Assembly (NCBI GenBank): GCA_024741835.1
Contig: JAENRP010000170.1
Span: 1 to 64,000 of the forward strand
DNA length: 64,000 bases
DNA from: Diplocarpon mali
Taxonomy: Eukaryota > Ascomycota > Leotiomycetes > Helotiales > Drepanopezizaceae
Reading direction: 5' to 3'
Shown: in pieces, positions 22,286 to 33,623 of the stretch
Layout: every line of letters starts with the position of its first letter
How positions within the stretch are numbered: position 1 is the first letter of the stretch
Translations under genes and position numbers: made by a program
The notes under the pieces: model-generated
Told to the model about the DNA's origin: nothing
Database searches by the model: none
Seen by the model: the letters and a program-made list of their open reading frames with translations, nothing else

Positions 22286-23767
22286 GTACTCGTGCGTACG
22301 GAGTCCTGTGACCTGCGAGTCCCGTGACTTGCCAGTACTGTGTGCGGCAAGCACTTGAGGGTGAGTTGGAATGTTACGAAGTGGCTAGTTCTTCGGAGCA
22401 CTCTGCACAGGACTCTACACCCATAGACCCCGAGGCGACTGGAAGGAGCACGCATTTCCCGTGGCATGGATCCGCTGGGTCCCTTACTGAATACTCTGAG
22501 TACACCCGACACGGTGGAAACAACACACAGGACCCGACATATCTTTTACCTGGGGATCCACAGCTTACAGTACTGCGTGCCAAGGGTCTGAGGAGAGGCG
22601 AGGAGAGGGCGAGGAGAGGCGAGGAGGTTGGGATGGGCTGGACGAGTATGTGGCTGCCCCTACATGAGGTGACGACGAGGACCAGTTTCATGCCGACTTT
22701 TCCGACGAGTCGATTGTCACCACAGACATAACTCTGCTGCCCCTTCTGCAGCCAACAGAGGCGCGTAGAGTCCCCGGGTCCTGTGGTTGGATAAGTCGCG
22801 TCGGTGCGAGGAGGTGGTCGAAGACTCCGTCGCAGGCCACTCCAACATACCTGCTCAGGTCCGAGTGCACCACATCACCCCCTCCTCGGGTCAAGGGGTG
22901 GGTTAAGAGCAGGCGTTGGCAGGGGTTACAATATTATACTTTGATTCGGTGTTTACGGTACCACTCTGTGTACGGGGGCACTCGTCCCGTCCCTCTCGAC
23001 GAAGTGTCAGGCCTGCGGCGGCGGTCGAAGAAGTCCCTTGGCTTCGAGCGTTCGCCCTCCTCGGCCTCCGTGGCCGCTGGACGAGCAACACGGCCATGAC
23101 CAATGGCCATGGCCACCGACGTGATACATCTCCGGCCGATGCAGGAGGAGAAGGCTTCCCCTCTTCCCCTCTTCCCCTCTTCCCCTCGTCCCCTTCCACG
23201 GCCCGACTCCTGCAAGCGCTCTGCCCGGACACGTGATCTGCCTCGTCTCGACGAGCGCCACCGATCCGTCGTCGTCGGAGAACACCCCGGTACTGTACGA
23301 GCACTCGAGCTACGGGTAAGGCAAGGGACGGACCGGACATTACGGTAGACCATACGCCACGCGGGTCCAATTCCCCTGGCCGGACACAACCGCAGAATCG
23401 AGCCTGGCAGGGTTGCCGGAGCTTTCACTGTGGCAACCGGATGAGCTGAGCGCGCCAGGAACAACAAGCCAGGGACAGCCGGGGCGCATACGAGCGAGTA
23501 CTAGCCGCCAACTTCCACAAGCTGAGGATTGAGGAGGGGGGAGGAGGATGAGGATGATGACCATGACATGACCATGACGAGAATGATGAGAATGTGGAAT
23601 ACACGCCTCTTCATGGATTCCGAGTTCGCCGGATCCGGAGAACTCGTTGGCCCGCACCGCCACCTACACGGAGGACACTAGTCTCTGGGTAAGCAACGAG
23701 CTTGCGAGCGCCCTCATGAATCGTCCTCGGAACTTGTTGGTCGTTCGCTTTGGCTTTTCTATGGTTG

Positions 23768-23804
<37 letters not shown>

Positions 23805-26040
23805 CTCCGCTACAAGACTAGCCACTGCTAGACCACCGAGTGCCCCCCCCTCCCTCTCTGGCCGGTCTGGCCTTCCAGCTTTGACGAAGTTTGCTTGCCA
23901 GGGCCAGGAGCTCTGCCAGGAACTCGTAATACATCTCGAAGTGTATTCTTCTTCCCCGGTGGTGGAGCACCTCCCGCATGGATCAATGAGGTTCGACGTC
24001 CAGCATACCGGAAATAGACTTTCAACGTCGTCGCGGGCTAAAACCATCATCGTTAGCGCGGTCGTGGGGAGTTCTCTGCAGGCTTGGATATGCTTTCCTG
24101 TGGTCTGCGGCTGGCTTGGCTTACGACGACGGCAGAGAAAAAGAAGTCCTTGGCCAGTCCGACGTTGCGGATCGATCTATGCTCGGGCCCAGCGGAACAT
24201 AATCGCCGCAGCGTCACAACTACGGAGAAGTCATCTTTCAACACCTCCCTTTCACCCCCACTGCACGCTGCAACCAGGGCCATATCTGCCTGTGCACGAG
24301 GGATCCCCTCGCGAGAACCCCATCACGTAACAAACCTGTTTCCACGAGCCTTGCACCAAGCACGCTTTCTGACTTGAAGTTTTGTGCTTGCTCAGTACGA
24401 TCAAAAATCGCTAGCTAGATCGCCGATAGAGCTAAAGTGACTTTCAACTCACCTAGCTCCAGCCTTTGCTCCGCCCCACTGCGCAGGTACTCGTAAGCAA
24501 ACAAACTCCCTGCTGAAAGTATACGTATCCTTGGAAGCGTATGCTGGACCACTGATTTGGCTACGACGCCCATACAGTGTTTGGTCTGCGACGAAGTAAG
24601 ACTCAATGGGGCCTTCGCATTGAGGAAGACTCTCGAAGTCGTTGCGTCCTCACCCAGGTGGTCGGGACCCCCTGTCGCCGAGAAGGTAAATACGGGTTTT
24701 TACAGTGGATTTGCAGGCTGCTGGGAGGAAGAAAGAGAAGACACATGAGTATTGAATACTCTTCTTGATTTCAAGTCGAGTCCGTTCCCAGGGCGGAGAT
24801 TCGCTCATGACTCCCAGCTTGACTCGAACCTGCAGGACAGGGCGTTTCACTCTCCTCTGCTGCTTTCTGCTGCTCGTGTTGATGCTCGCTTGGAGCCCAG
24901 TGTCACATGTCTGTCACTGCGTCCCTATATACGGCATTGCGAGCGGGGAGTGGGGTGAGGTTTCTCTTCTCTACAGTACAGCCCAAGCACCCCAAGGCAG
25001 TGGCTGGTTCTCCGCATTCCCCAGACATTGGGGGTTGAAGCAATGGAATGGAGATTTGACAGCTATTCCAGGTATGTTCTCTGGGGCATTTACTTGTTCA
25101 ATCAATATGTAGATGTATAAACACATATATATATCTTTGCCTTGTTTTGTTTACTGCTTCGCTCACCCCTTTCCCCCCCCCCCCGGTTACACTGGATCCA
25201 GAGCCCCACTTCCTAATATCTCATCTTCGGAGGGGAACAAAATATAACACCTCGTATGAAAATCAGATACTAAAGGCTAAATATATTTCGAGCTGATTCA
25301 GTCGCATGAAGCAGGTTACTTCGTAAGATACTAGTCTAAGGCTTGCGAATCTTCAATGGAATGAAAACCTGAAACAGTAGGACGGAAGCGATGGTTCAAA
25401 GAAGTATTTCACTTGCTTTTCTACTTCCGAATCATGCTTCGTGCTAGGCCAGACACTTCACTGACGTATGCTCAAGGGTGGTTCAACGTGTATATTGCGA
25501 GGCCAAGTTGGAGGTATGCTTCGACGTGGTTTCCGTTGGGTCTGCGGGCCAGGACTCCCAAAGCATTCACAAGTCTCTGCTTTTCTACAGTTGAATCCAG
25601 CCCTAGTTTAGACGCACCGCCCTCGAGATCTCGCGAGAAGGGGGAGCGTTGACGCACCCACGCAATCGCTCCGTGCCCGATTACCTTCTGGCACCTCCCT
25701 GCAACATTCGTACTTCAGGATTTCATCTCACGAATCCAGGCCACAGACTCTGGAGGTGGAGTCGACCCCGGCCAGTACGCACTAGGTTCCTCCGAGAATT
25801 CTCGGGCCGGGGGGCTCCACGGGAATCTCCCCGAGCGGATCCCCTGCACGCTCGCTGCTGGTCGGGCCCAGGTCGAGGCCATCATATCGGTTAGTACTCG
25901 TGCGCTACTCCTGCTGCTTCCTTGTTAGCAGCGATTCTAGCTTCGGTCTGAACTCTTTCGGGGGGGCGGAGAAGAAAAGGTGTATCGGTAAGTGCCTGGG
26001 AGACTGCTGGACAAGAAATCAGGTACCGAAGGATATTGTG
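22286..26040. other. Gene-poor region with a (CT)15 microsatellite
   Basis: 3.7 kb with no recognisable gene on either strand. A (CT)n microsatellite of about 15 units lies at 23771-23801, a C-run at 25168-25181, and short G+A-rich imperfect repeats at 22590-22630 (GAGGAGAGGCGA units) and TCTTCCCC repeats at 23158-23190. Lone copies of the family B terminus (GTCGCAGGCC) occur at about 22829 and 24585 without a clear partner. Confidence 0.5.
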
Positions 26041-26160
26041 TACACCGCCTACTCAACATAGGAGGCCTGGCAGAATGTCTGTTTTCCCTGAGAAGAAACA
26101 TAAAGACGCTTTCTCCCTACATCATACTGCCGCACACATTTGTCCCGTATAGGCGGTGTG
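26041..26160. mobile_element. Small TIR element, family D copy 1 (120 bp)
   Basis: Ends are TACACCGCCTA and TAGGCGGTGTG, an 11-bp inverted repeat. A homologous element with ends TACACCGCCTA and TAGGCGGTGTA lies at 29825-29918. Similarity continues about 20-30 bp outside both ends (for example GATTCCCCTGGGTATCTC against GATTTTCCTTGGTACCTC), so the true repeat may be longer and the inverted repeat internal. No coding capacity. Confidence 0.5.
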
Positions 26161-26522
26161 GAAGATTCCCCTGGGTATCTCCGCAATGTGTCGCAGACAC
26201 ACTCTACACTCTCCAGAGGCACAGCAGTTGAGTGCTGTCCCCTGTCGATGTGGGGCCCACGGACACTTGTTTTCAATACTTCTCTATCACACAATACTCG
26301 TATAATCCTGTTGATTCCTTGATGGACACTGCTAAAGGAGAAATTCGGGTATAGGCACCCTAGGCCCAGCCGACGAGCAAGCAATTTCTCATTTCTCCCT
26401 TGCTTTTACATTTGATAACATGGAAAAAGGTTTAATACTTGGGTGGAGGGCAGGGGAGGAAGGCAGGGGCGGAGCGGTTAGCTTCATCGGGCCGTCAGGG
26501 TAAAAATGCTTTACACAATAAT
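26161..26522. other. Intergenic, no gene recognised
   Basis: No gene or RNA seen; the first ~70 bp extend the similarity of the family D repeat to 29919-29990. Confidence 0.5.
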
Positions 26523-26645
26523 ACTCACTTTTTTTCAGTGGGCTGCAAATTTCATTCCTGGAGTGAGTCGGTGGTGACGGAGCAGTTGGCCAGAATCCAT
26601 ATCATGGATACGCCCACATCTGGAGCCCTCTGACAAGAAGTGAGT
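26523..26645. mobile_element. Small TIR element, family C copy 2 (123 bp)
   Basis: The left end reads ACTCACTTTTTTTCAGTGGG and the right end, reverse-complemented, reads ACTCACTTCTTGTCAGAGGG, with GCTSCA following in both: about 25 bp of inverted repeat with few mismatches. Matches family C at 29683-29802 in inverted orientation. No coding capacity. Confidence 0.7.
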
Positions 26646-29600
26646 CCTGCGAAATACCAGCACCTGATTGCACGCTTCGAGCATCGAATACACTATATCT
26701 TCCCAAGATTCATAGCGACTCCGAGTACTTCCCTGCAATTCACAAGCACGGCTGCTAGATACAAAGAGCTGAGAGGTTCTCCTCCTGTACAAGTCCCGGT
26801 ATGCTCCTGTGCACTATGTAGTCAGGGATTAGCTCTGTGACCACTCTCTCGAGTTGGAAGGTCTCCACTCTCTGCCCTTGCAGCTAACAGGTACTCGAAG
26901 TATCGATAGTTACACAGTAGCCGCCGTCCCTCTCCCCAGTAGCCGCCCTTGAAAGTACGCTAATGTGATGTTCGTTTAGCCTCCGACGAGGTCTCTGGAC
27001 CAAACAACCATTCCCTCCACGGTCAGCGGAACTCCGCCTCAGGTGCCAGCCCTCTCTCAGTCTCCTGCGTGCGTATCCTCTAAGGGTACCATCGATACGA
27101 AAAGTCGAAACGCAAAACCATGGCACTTGGGCGAGGAGCCTGCAGCCTCGGATTCGAGCTCGCTTCCCCTTTCTGCGATGCGCTGCCTACGCAGACCTTG
27201 GGTTCTCGGGCGCACGTGACTCTCTTTCTGGCAAGTCGGAGACGCTGTAGTGGATATGCGGGATCGGTTTCAATGGCGTGAGGCTGTAGGACAGCTCGGA
27301 GGTTTTCCAGGGACCCAGGCGCACATAGACACAGTATCCATCTGTATGGTATAAGCGGAGGATAACTTCTACGATGCCAGGGGTAGGAAGAAGAATTTGG
27401 GTTGATTTAGCGTACTACCATATATATCAATAACTTCGAAGGCATTGAATGCCGTGATTACTATTAGGATTTGACGACGAACCGGTAGGGAATTCCGGGA
27501 GATAAAGTGGCGCATACGGCTCGAGGCGGGGGAAAAGCTAGATGTGGGTGTGCCTGGCCTCACGCATCCTGATCGGTTCCGGATATGCCTATCTCTGCAG
27601 CCTATGGGAAAGATGAGAACTTCCTCCGTCCTCGGGTATCACTGTCGTATGGAGCGGAAGAAACCCGGAGAGGTGTCCCGCACAAAAGTTATAGTCAGTC
27701 GCGCTTCCCTCCAAGCCTGGCAGCCGGGTGTCAATTACCAGGCGCTATTCATTGCCTAGACGCGCCGTGACACTGCCGTGAATAGTGCTTGGAGCCAGTT
27801 TTCTTAGTCCTATATTTTGTCCCTAGACTTGCCGGGTACCATGTTACTCTCTTGCACAGCCATAAGGCCCGAGAAAAACGACAGGGCTTGTGTATTTACT
27901 ATGTATCAAGCGAAACATCCATTCGGTGTAAATAAAGCCCCATTTTATGCTGACGAAGCTTCCCTGTATTCCTAACATCATGATCCGAATTGGATTTCAG
28001 GATTAAGGCCGTTTTTTCCCTGTTGATATGCAGAATGGGCATCTCAAGCGCTTGGGGTTTAATACATAGTAGTTGTGGATAACAAAAAATAAAAGCTGCT
28101 GATGAGAATAGATTGTTCTCATGCTCGCTTCGGGACCGCTTCAGCCCGATTAAGCAGACGGAATTTCAGAACGAGGGCAAGGCTGATATCGAGGGCGAAA
28201 TGGACAAAAGAGGCGAGCAAAATGTGCATTTAACGCAATCATGAACTTGCTGCCTGATCTATATAACAATGCAAAATAATAGGCAGACTGTCCGGTGTCT
28301 CGCTGCGTTTTACCATACCAAACGCGGTATTCGTGCTAGGATCAAGGGCAACTATCGGCATCCGGGCGTCCGAGTCGGGTCAAAGGTGCGCCAAGTGGAT
28401 TGTAAGTACTCAAACATATATAGACTTGCTCTTGACATTTGTCCGAAAAGGGTAGTCGATGCTACTCCGTTCTCGCAACGCACTGCGTTTTACGCGGAAA
28501 GAAACGTCTGACCATTCACGAACTGATACCAAGGTGGTCGTGGTGACATGGAGTGGGGAGTGGGGAGTAGGGGGAGGCATGTCCGATGACTACGAGTTAT
28601 ACGTACTCTGCACAGCTCGAATCTCGTTCCTGATAACCCGTCAAACGCAGCTCTGCCTACGGATCATACGCGGCATTAGTATTCGAGTGAAATGAAATGC
28701 AGCTTCCTTTCGCTTTATCTCTCGTATCTCCTCCAACCTGCATTAGTTTCTGCATTTTTCCTGCAGTTAATTTCGCTTTGGTCGTTGCTTGAGGGTTGCT
28801 AGGCCAACACAGCCGAATCGACACACGCCCGCTAGCCGACTTTGGAAAGCTTTCGTAGAAGGACTCGGGATGAGCGGAAGCTGACAGCTTCAAAGTAATA
28901 CGCCTTAACCACCTTTCTCACAATAGGAACCCAGTGGTAGGATGAGACCCTCAAGTGAAAAAGTAAGTCCGGCTGTTAGCCCGAATACAAACTGGTAAGT
29001 AAGTTCAGGATGTGATCACTTATAAAGATGAGATTTATTGATACCAGAAAACTTGTAAAAAGGACGGTGAATGTCGTCGTCGAAGTGCGTTCTTTATAAT
29101 CCCAGATCCCTGAATTTGCACTATTCACTAGTTTGAACCCTGAGATTTTCGCAGCCAAGGTAGTTCAATACATTAGAGCACAATGTTCGGAGGAAAAAGC
29201 ACCCTCACTCAAATACCCTTTACATATATTACATGCATATAAGCCAGCTGGTGCAGGGAAAGCGGGCTTTTTGGCTTCCCACTTACAAGACCGGCACCTG
29301 GCAGACAAGCCTTGGGACCTTCAACGAAGGCCTTCCTAAAACAGCTAGCCTGTGCTGGCTCACTTAGCATGTGCCATGCTAGGAATGATGACTGCTTTTG
29401 GTTCTGAATATGCTTTCGATTCAAGTTTTGTTATTGTTTCAGGGGTCTGCTATTACATCATCGGCCTTAAGGGGGATCATCGATCTGGCTGCCATGTCAA
29501 GCCCGGCTCCGCGAACATTCATAGAATCGTCCAGGCTACCCGTCTCCGCCTCGATACAGCACATTAGCGCTTCTGTGAAGTCAATCCGATCCCTGGGGCG

Positions 29601-29682
29601 ACGCAGAACACACACAGGTGCAGCGGCTCGATGCTGTCGGGAACATGTATGGAGAGTGAGTGTTTTTTCCAGTACAGAAATA
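26646..29682. other. Gene-poor region, nothing recognised
   Basis: 3 kb without a recognisable gene. A decayed family B-like end (GATGTTCGTTTAGCCTCCGA) is at about 26969-26988. A 17-bp string CCCTTGCAGCTAACAGG at 26875-26891 recurs at about 31312-31328, so part of this region is another dispersed repeat. Confidence 0.45.
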
Positions 29683-29802
29683 CTCCCTTTTCCAGCGGGC
29701 TGAAAAGGTAGGCAAGTCCATAACATGGAGTTGGATCAACAAACAACTCACTTACTCTTGTGAATTAGAGGTCCACGTTTGCAGCCCACTGGAGAAAGGG
29801 AG
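29683..29802. mobile_element. Small TIR element, family C copy 3 (120 bp)
   Basis: Left CTCCCTTTTCCAGCGGGCTG and right, reverse-complemented, CTCCCTTTCTCCAGTGGGCT: an inverted repeat of about 20 bp. The interior, reverse-complemented, aligns with 26537-26630. No coding capacity. Confidence 0.72.
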
Positions 29803-29824
29803 CAGAGGCACTAAGGGATACATC

Positions 29825-29918
29825 TACACCGCCTATTTTAAGCAGGGGATACGGCAGAATTTCGCTCCTTTGGATCTGCCATCTACCTACCCTTGCTTGC
29901 GCTAGTGTAGGCGGTGTA
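29825..29918. mobile_element. Small TIR element, family D copy 2 (94 bp)
   Basis: Perfect 11-bp inverted repeat TACACCGCCTA / TAGGCGGTGTA. Same family as 26041-26160. It lies 22 bp from a family C element, so small elements cluster here. Confidence 0.55.
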
Positions 29919-32218
29919 AAGGATTTTCCTTGGTACCTCTGTGCTTCGGCGTAGGCTATACTATGGAACAGCGGGTACCCATCTTTTATGCCTCGATGAT
30001 AGGGGGGCACTGAGTACTAGTTTCAATTCAATGCATAAAAATTAGTTTTTTTATATAAACTTGGCCATGATACTACTATTTAGAATACTCTTGAAATAGA
30101 CACTTGCTCCTAGCGAACGATGTCACCCTTTTCTCTTCGTATCGCAGTTGACTTGTAAGGTAAAAACGTTTGATACTAAAAAGCAAAGGGCTAGAGAAAC
30201 CACTTGTATGAGAGTAGTAAATCAACATTACAATAGACTTGGTCTTCCAATGCAGTACAGGAGGCTTCAAGTGAAGCACGGATGAGTCAATGCCTGCGTA
30301 ATTATCATGCCTATATTTCCAGCCTTCTGAGAAAAATACGTATTTATTTGATCGAGTACGGGTGTGCAGGGTTGAATACACTTTTTCTTATGACGATGTT
30401 CGTTAGGCCTGCGACAAGCCATGAAACTTGCTCCTAAAATTTTCTCGACTTTTCATCACAGTGGATCAAAACCAGGCTAGAGATCCACATGAAACTATGA
30501 ATTCTGTCTACCCAGCCATACGAAGTGCTTTAAAGTACTCCCATCAAGCGCGTCAAAACAGTAAAATAAAGCCTTAAACCTAAAGCATGAACAAAAGTCA
30601 ATCACTTTTTTTTCACTTTTTTCTTCTGTCTCTTTATTTCTTTCTTTTCTTTCTGTCTTTTTTTTCTACCTTTTTTTTCTGCATTTTTTTTTTCAAAGCA
30701 GAGTAGATTCCAAACTAGGTAGCTCTCCAGCTCTTCGTCCACAGGTATTCGTACTTGTAATCACCCTTCTAGATAATATTTCGAAATAGGCTCCATTTTG
30801 AAGATTTTTTGTTCTTCAAGGCCATCGTACTTGATACGTAACAGTTCGAGATTAAGAGATTACCTCCTATACCCAGTGACGTATACGTGATGAATCCACT
30901 ACAGAATAAAGTCAGCCTTCTCACCGCGGGGGCTTTCCACCACTCAGAAAGCAGCGATTTGAATAGTGATTCTCGATTCCCAAAGCCGAAATAGAGTTCT
31001 CACTGTACAGCGGTTCAGCGGGTAAGAATTGGGGCCTGTCAACATGGGTGGAAAGTAGGGGGTGTACCGTTTGGCTCAATTAGGTAATACGACGCAAAAG
31101 TGCTCCAACATTGAAGATATGTCATCTAAGCTTCTTAGAATTAGAGACGCTTCTTTTCCTATTTTCCAGTAATAGGTGATTAGAGGGAGAATTAATCAGT
31201 ACTTAAAGCATCTGGTATTTAATTCTATATGGATTCCGGTCTACTTTGATGCAACATAGGAGATGCTAAGCGTATTACTACCATGTTAAGTTAGAGGGTC
31301 GCTGTTCCTTTCCCTTGCAGCTAACAGGCTATAATACTTACTCGCTATACCTCTATCCTTGGTAGTTGTCTCAGGCTAAGCACCATATTAGCGCATATTT
31401 AAGGATGTTTTCATTTTTTTGATAGGTTGAACATACTTTCATCCGATCAAGTATTAGTTCAGCCAGCGACAACGTATGAGAACCGAAGTACGTCACCAAG
31501 TACCGTATGCTTTGTCGCAAGCTAAATTCCACACTAGCGTGCCATCATGGGTAGCTTACAGGGTACAAAGATTCGGCTCTTAAGTGTTCTTGCTTCTTAA
31601 AACAAGGTCCTAAGAGGGCTGCACATGAACAATGCGTACTATACATAAATATGAATGAAAATACTGAAACAATGCTAGAACAGTCTTTCAGTGTACCTAG
31701 TTCGGCACTGCTGAACCTTCAATTTTTCTAGCTATAATGATTTATTTCTGTGGGAAAGGGTTTGATAATCGGGAGAGTAAAGGGATTGATAACTAGCCGC
31801 TGTACTGTTGTACGACGTGTTCGCAATGTTGAACAAACTTTCACAGAATGTAGCCTCATAATCTGTAGTGAGTTTTGTTGATTGCAGAGAACAGCTGGCC
31901 ACTTGGAAGAGAGGAAAAAACCTATAAATACGGATACTTGCTCAAAGCCAAGTATACTGAGATCCACATTTCATTGTAAACATCCAATACCGACTGTAGT
32001 CAGAGAACCAACTGTTGGAAAAATCGATGATTGTTGATTGTTTCTATTAAATCTTAGGCACTATAATCTGCTAGGAGAGTACAATCGCTGAGCCTGCGAA
32101 TAACTTGCTAAAGATTGCATTTCACAAAGCTCAATGCACCAAAATAAGTGCATCAAAATTTTTCGATTTAGCAGAAGTCGGCGTCCACGGTTGGCCGATC
32201 AACGCAGATACTACAACG
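29919..32218. other. Gene-poor region with a pyrimidine tract at about 30604-30695
   Basis: No gene recognised. A T/C-rich tract of about 90 bp lies near 30604-30695. Lone family B-like ends occur at about 30391-30405 (GGCCTGCGACAAG) and 31509-31524 (CTTTGTCGCAAGCTAA). The composition is AT-rich and the open frames are short. Confidence 0.5.
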
Positions 32219-32340
32219 TACTTTGTCGCAGGCCAGACTAGCACAAACACTACACTAGCGTGTGTACAAAGGTGGATTTCCGGTGGGTTTGCAATACGAA
32301 CATGCTTTGTTATGGTGTTTTTTTAGCCTGTGATAAAGTA
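32219..32340. mobile_element. Small TIR element, family B copy 2 (122 bp)
   Basis: Left end TACTTTGTCGCAGGCC; right end, reverse-complemented, TACTTTATCACAGGCT; the next bases (CAAACACTACAC against AAAACACCATAAC) also agree. The right-hand TA (32339-32340) is shared with the left edge of the Tc1/mariner copy that follows, so one element sits directly against, or inserted at the TA of, the other. Confidence 0.75.
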
Positions 32341-33623
32341 CTTAGTATCATAGGTAAATAATATACAATTCTAAGCTATGCATACTAGATACTTGGCAAT
32401 ACTGCTTTTACAATTTCCTTAATATTTTATATGGCCTCCTCCTACTGCGATCATAGCTTTATATCTCTCTAGCATTTCCCTAATTAATTCTCTAATCCTT
32501 TTAATTGTTATCGATTCCTATGCTTCTTTTACAGCTTTATATAATCTCTTATAGGATCGATAAACCTTTAGATATTTACCTTTAATATAATCTTTTATCT
32601 TATCTTATACTATTTTAATTAGGTTTAAATCAAGAGAATTCATAGGCCAAAAGATAGGGGTAATCCTAATTGCTTTAAATACCGATTGAGTATATTTAAA
32701 AGCGTGCCCTTTTGCATTATCCTATTGAAATTCAAGCTTAGGATATTACTATAGAATCTCTTAAACCTTTAGGATAATAATTCTAGAGTACGAACCTTTA
32801 TTTATCGTTTCCTAATCCTTTTCTTAAAATAACCCTTAATGCCAACTGTATTTCCTTAATATTATTCTTTAAAATATCTATCCGATCTTCCTCTAATATT
32901 GATCTTCGATACAATTAGGGTAATATTTTTCTTAAGACCCGATTTCTCATATGATCCATTCCTTTATATATTTCCTAGGATTAACCTACGTTTCATCACT
33001 CTATAAGATTGAAAACTATTGCTCTTTAGTCTAATCCTTATACTTAATAGCCTATTAAAGTCGAGAGATCTGATTCGTATACGTAAGGACTGGTTTTCGA
33101 TAAGCAATTCGTCGAATAAAGCCTTCCTTCTTAAAAGCTATACAAATAGCATAGAAGCCGACGTTCTAATAAAGAATCGAAGGAATATTAGCCTAAGGAG
33201 TACGTCGATTTGCTCTTAAGGCTATAACCTATTAAATAAGGTATTTTCATTATAGAGTATTTAAATAAGCTTTATAGCCTTAAAGATAATGTTAAGGAGT
33301 CAATTGAGTCTATAGAGCGTATTAAACTTAACGTCGAGTAAGGTTTAATTAAAGGGCGATCTGATCTTAAGTCCAATTGGCATTAAAATAAAAAGTCTGA
33401 TAGCGTACTCGTTTGTTACAAAAGGTCTATTTTATAAGTGTCTTTAGAGTCGATATACTAAATGAAGAATCCATATTAAAAGCATTGATTTTTAATATAA
33501 AAAGCAGCAAATCGTTATAGATAAATCATTAGCTATACCCCTTATATATAAGCCCTATTAATAGAAACCGGTAGAATTACGTATAGATAGCACTTGTATA
33601 TTATTTCGGGCATATACCAAGTA
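32339..33623 (-). mobile_element. Tc1/mariner transposon copy 2 (1285 bp), RIP-degraded
   Basis: Inverted relative to the copy at 9191-10475 and of exactly the same length. Ends are TACTTAGTATCATAGG and, at the right, the complement of TACTTGGTATATGCCC. The two copies align throughout and differ mainly by C/T and G/A changes. The interior is AT-rich with stops in the transposase frame. Confidence 0.93.
32412..33474 (-). pseudogene. Tc1/mariner transposase, RIP-inactivated
   Basis: The start ATG at 33474 is at the same distance from the element end (149 bp) as in copy 1. The DNAKGH and SPDLNP-like catalytic region lies near 32630-32720 on the minus strand, and the carboxyl end near 32415-32500 matches the fragment kept in the MITEs. 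As in copy 1, Gln and Trp codons are largely TAA/TAG, so no functional protein is possible. Confidence 0.88.

Noticed and set aside
24810..24840. tRNA-like GGTTCGAGTC on the minus strand
   Set aside because: Two of five T-stem pairs fail and no other tRNA arm is present.
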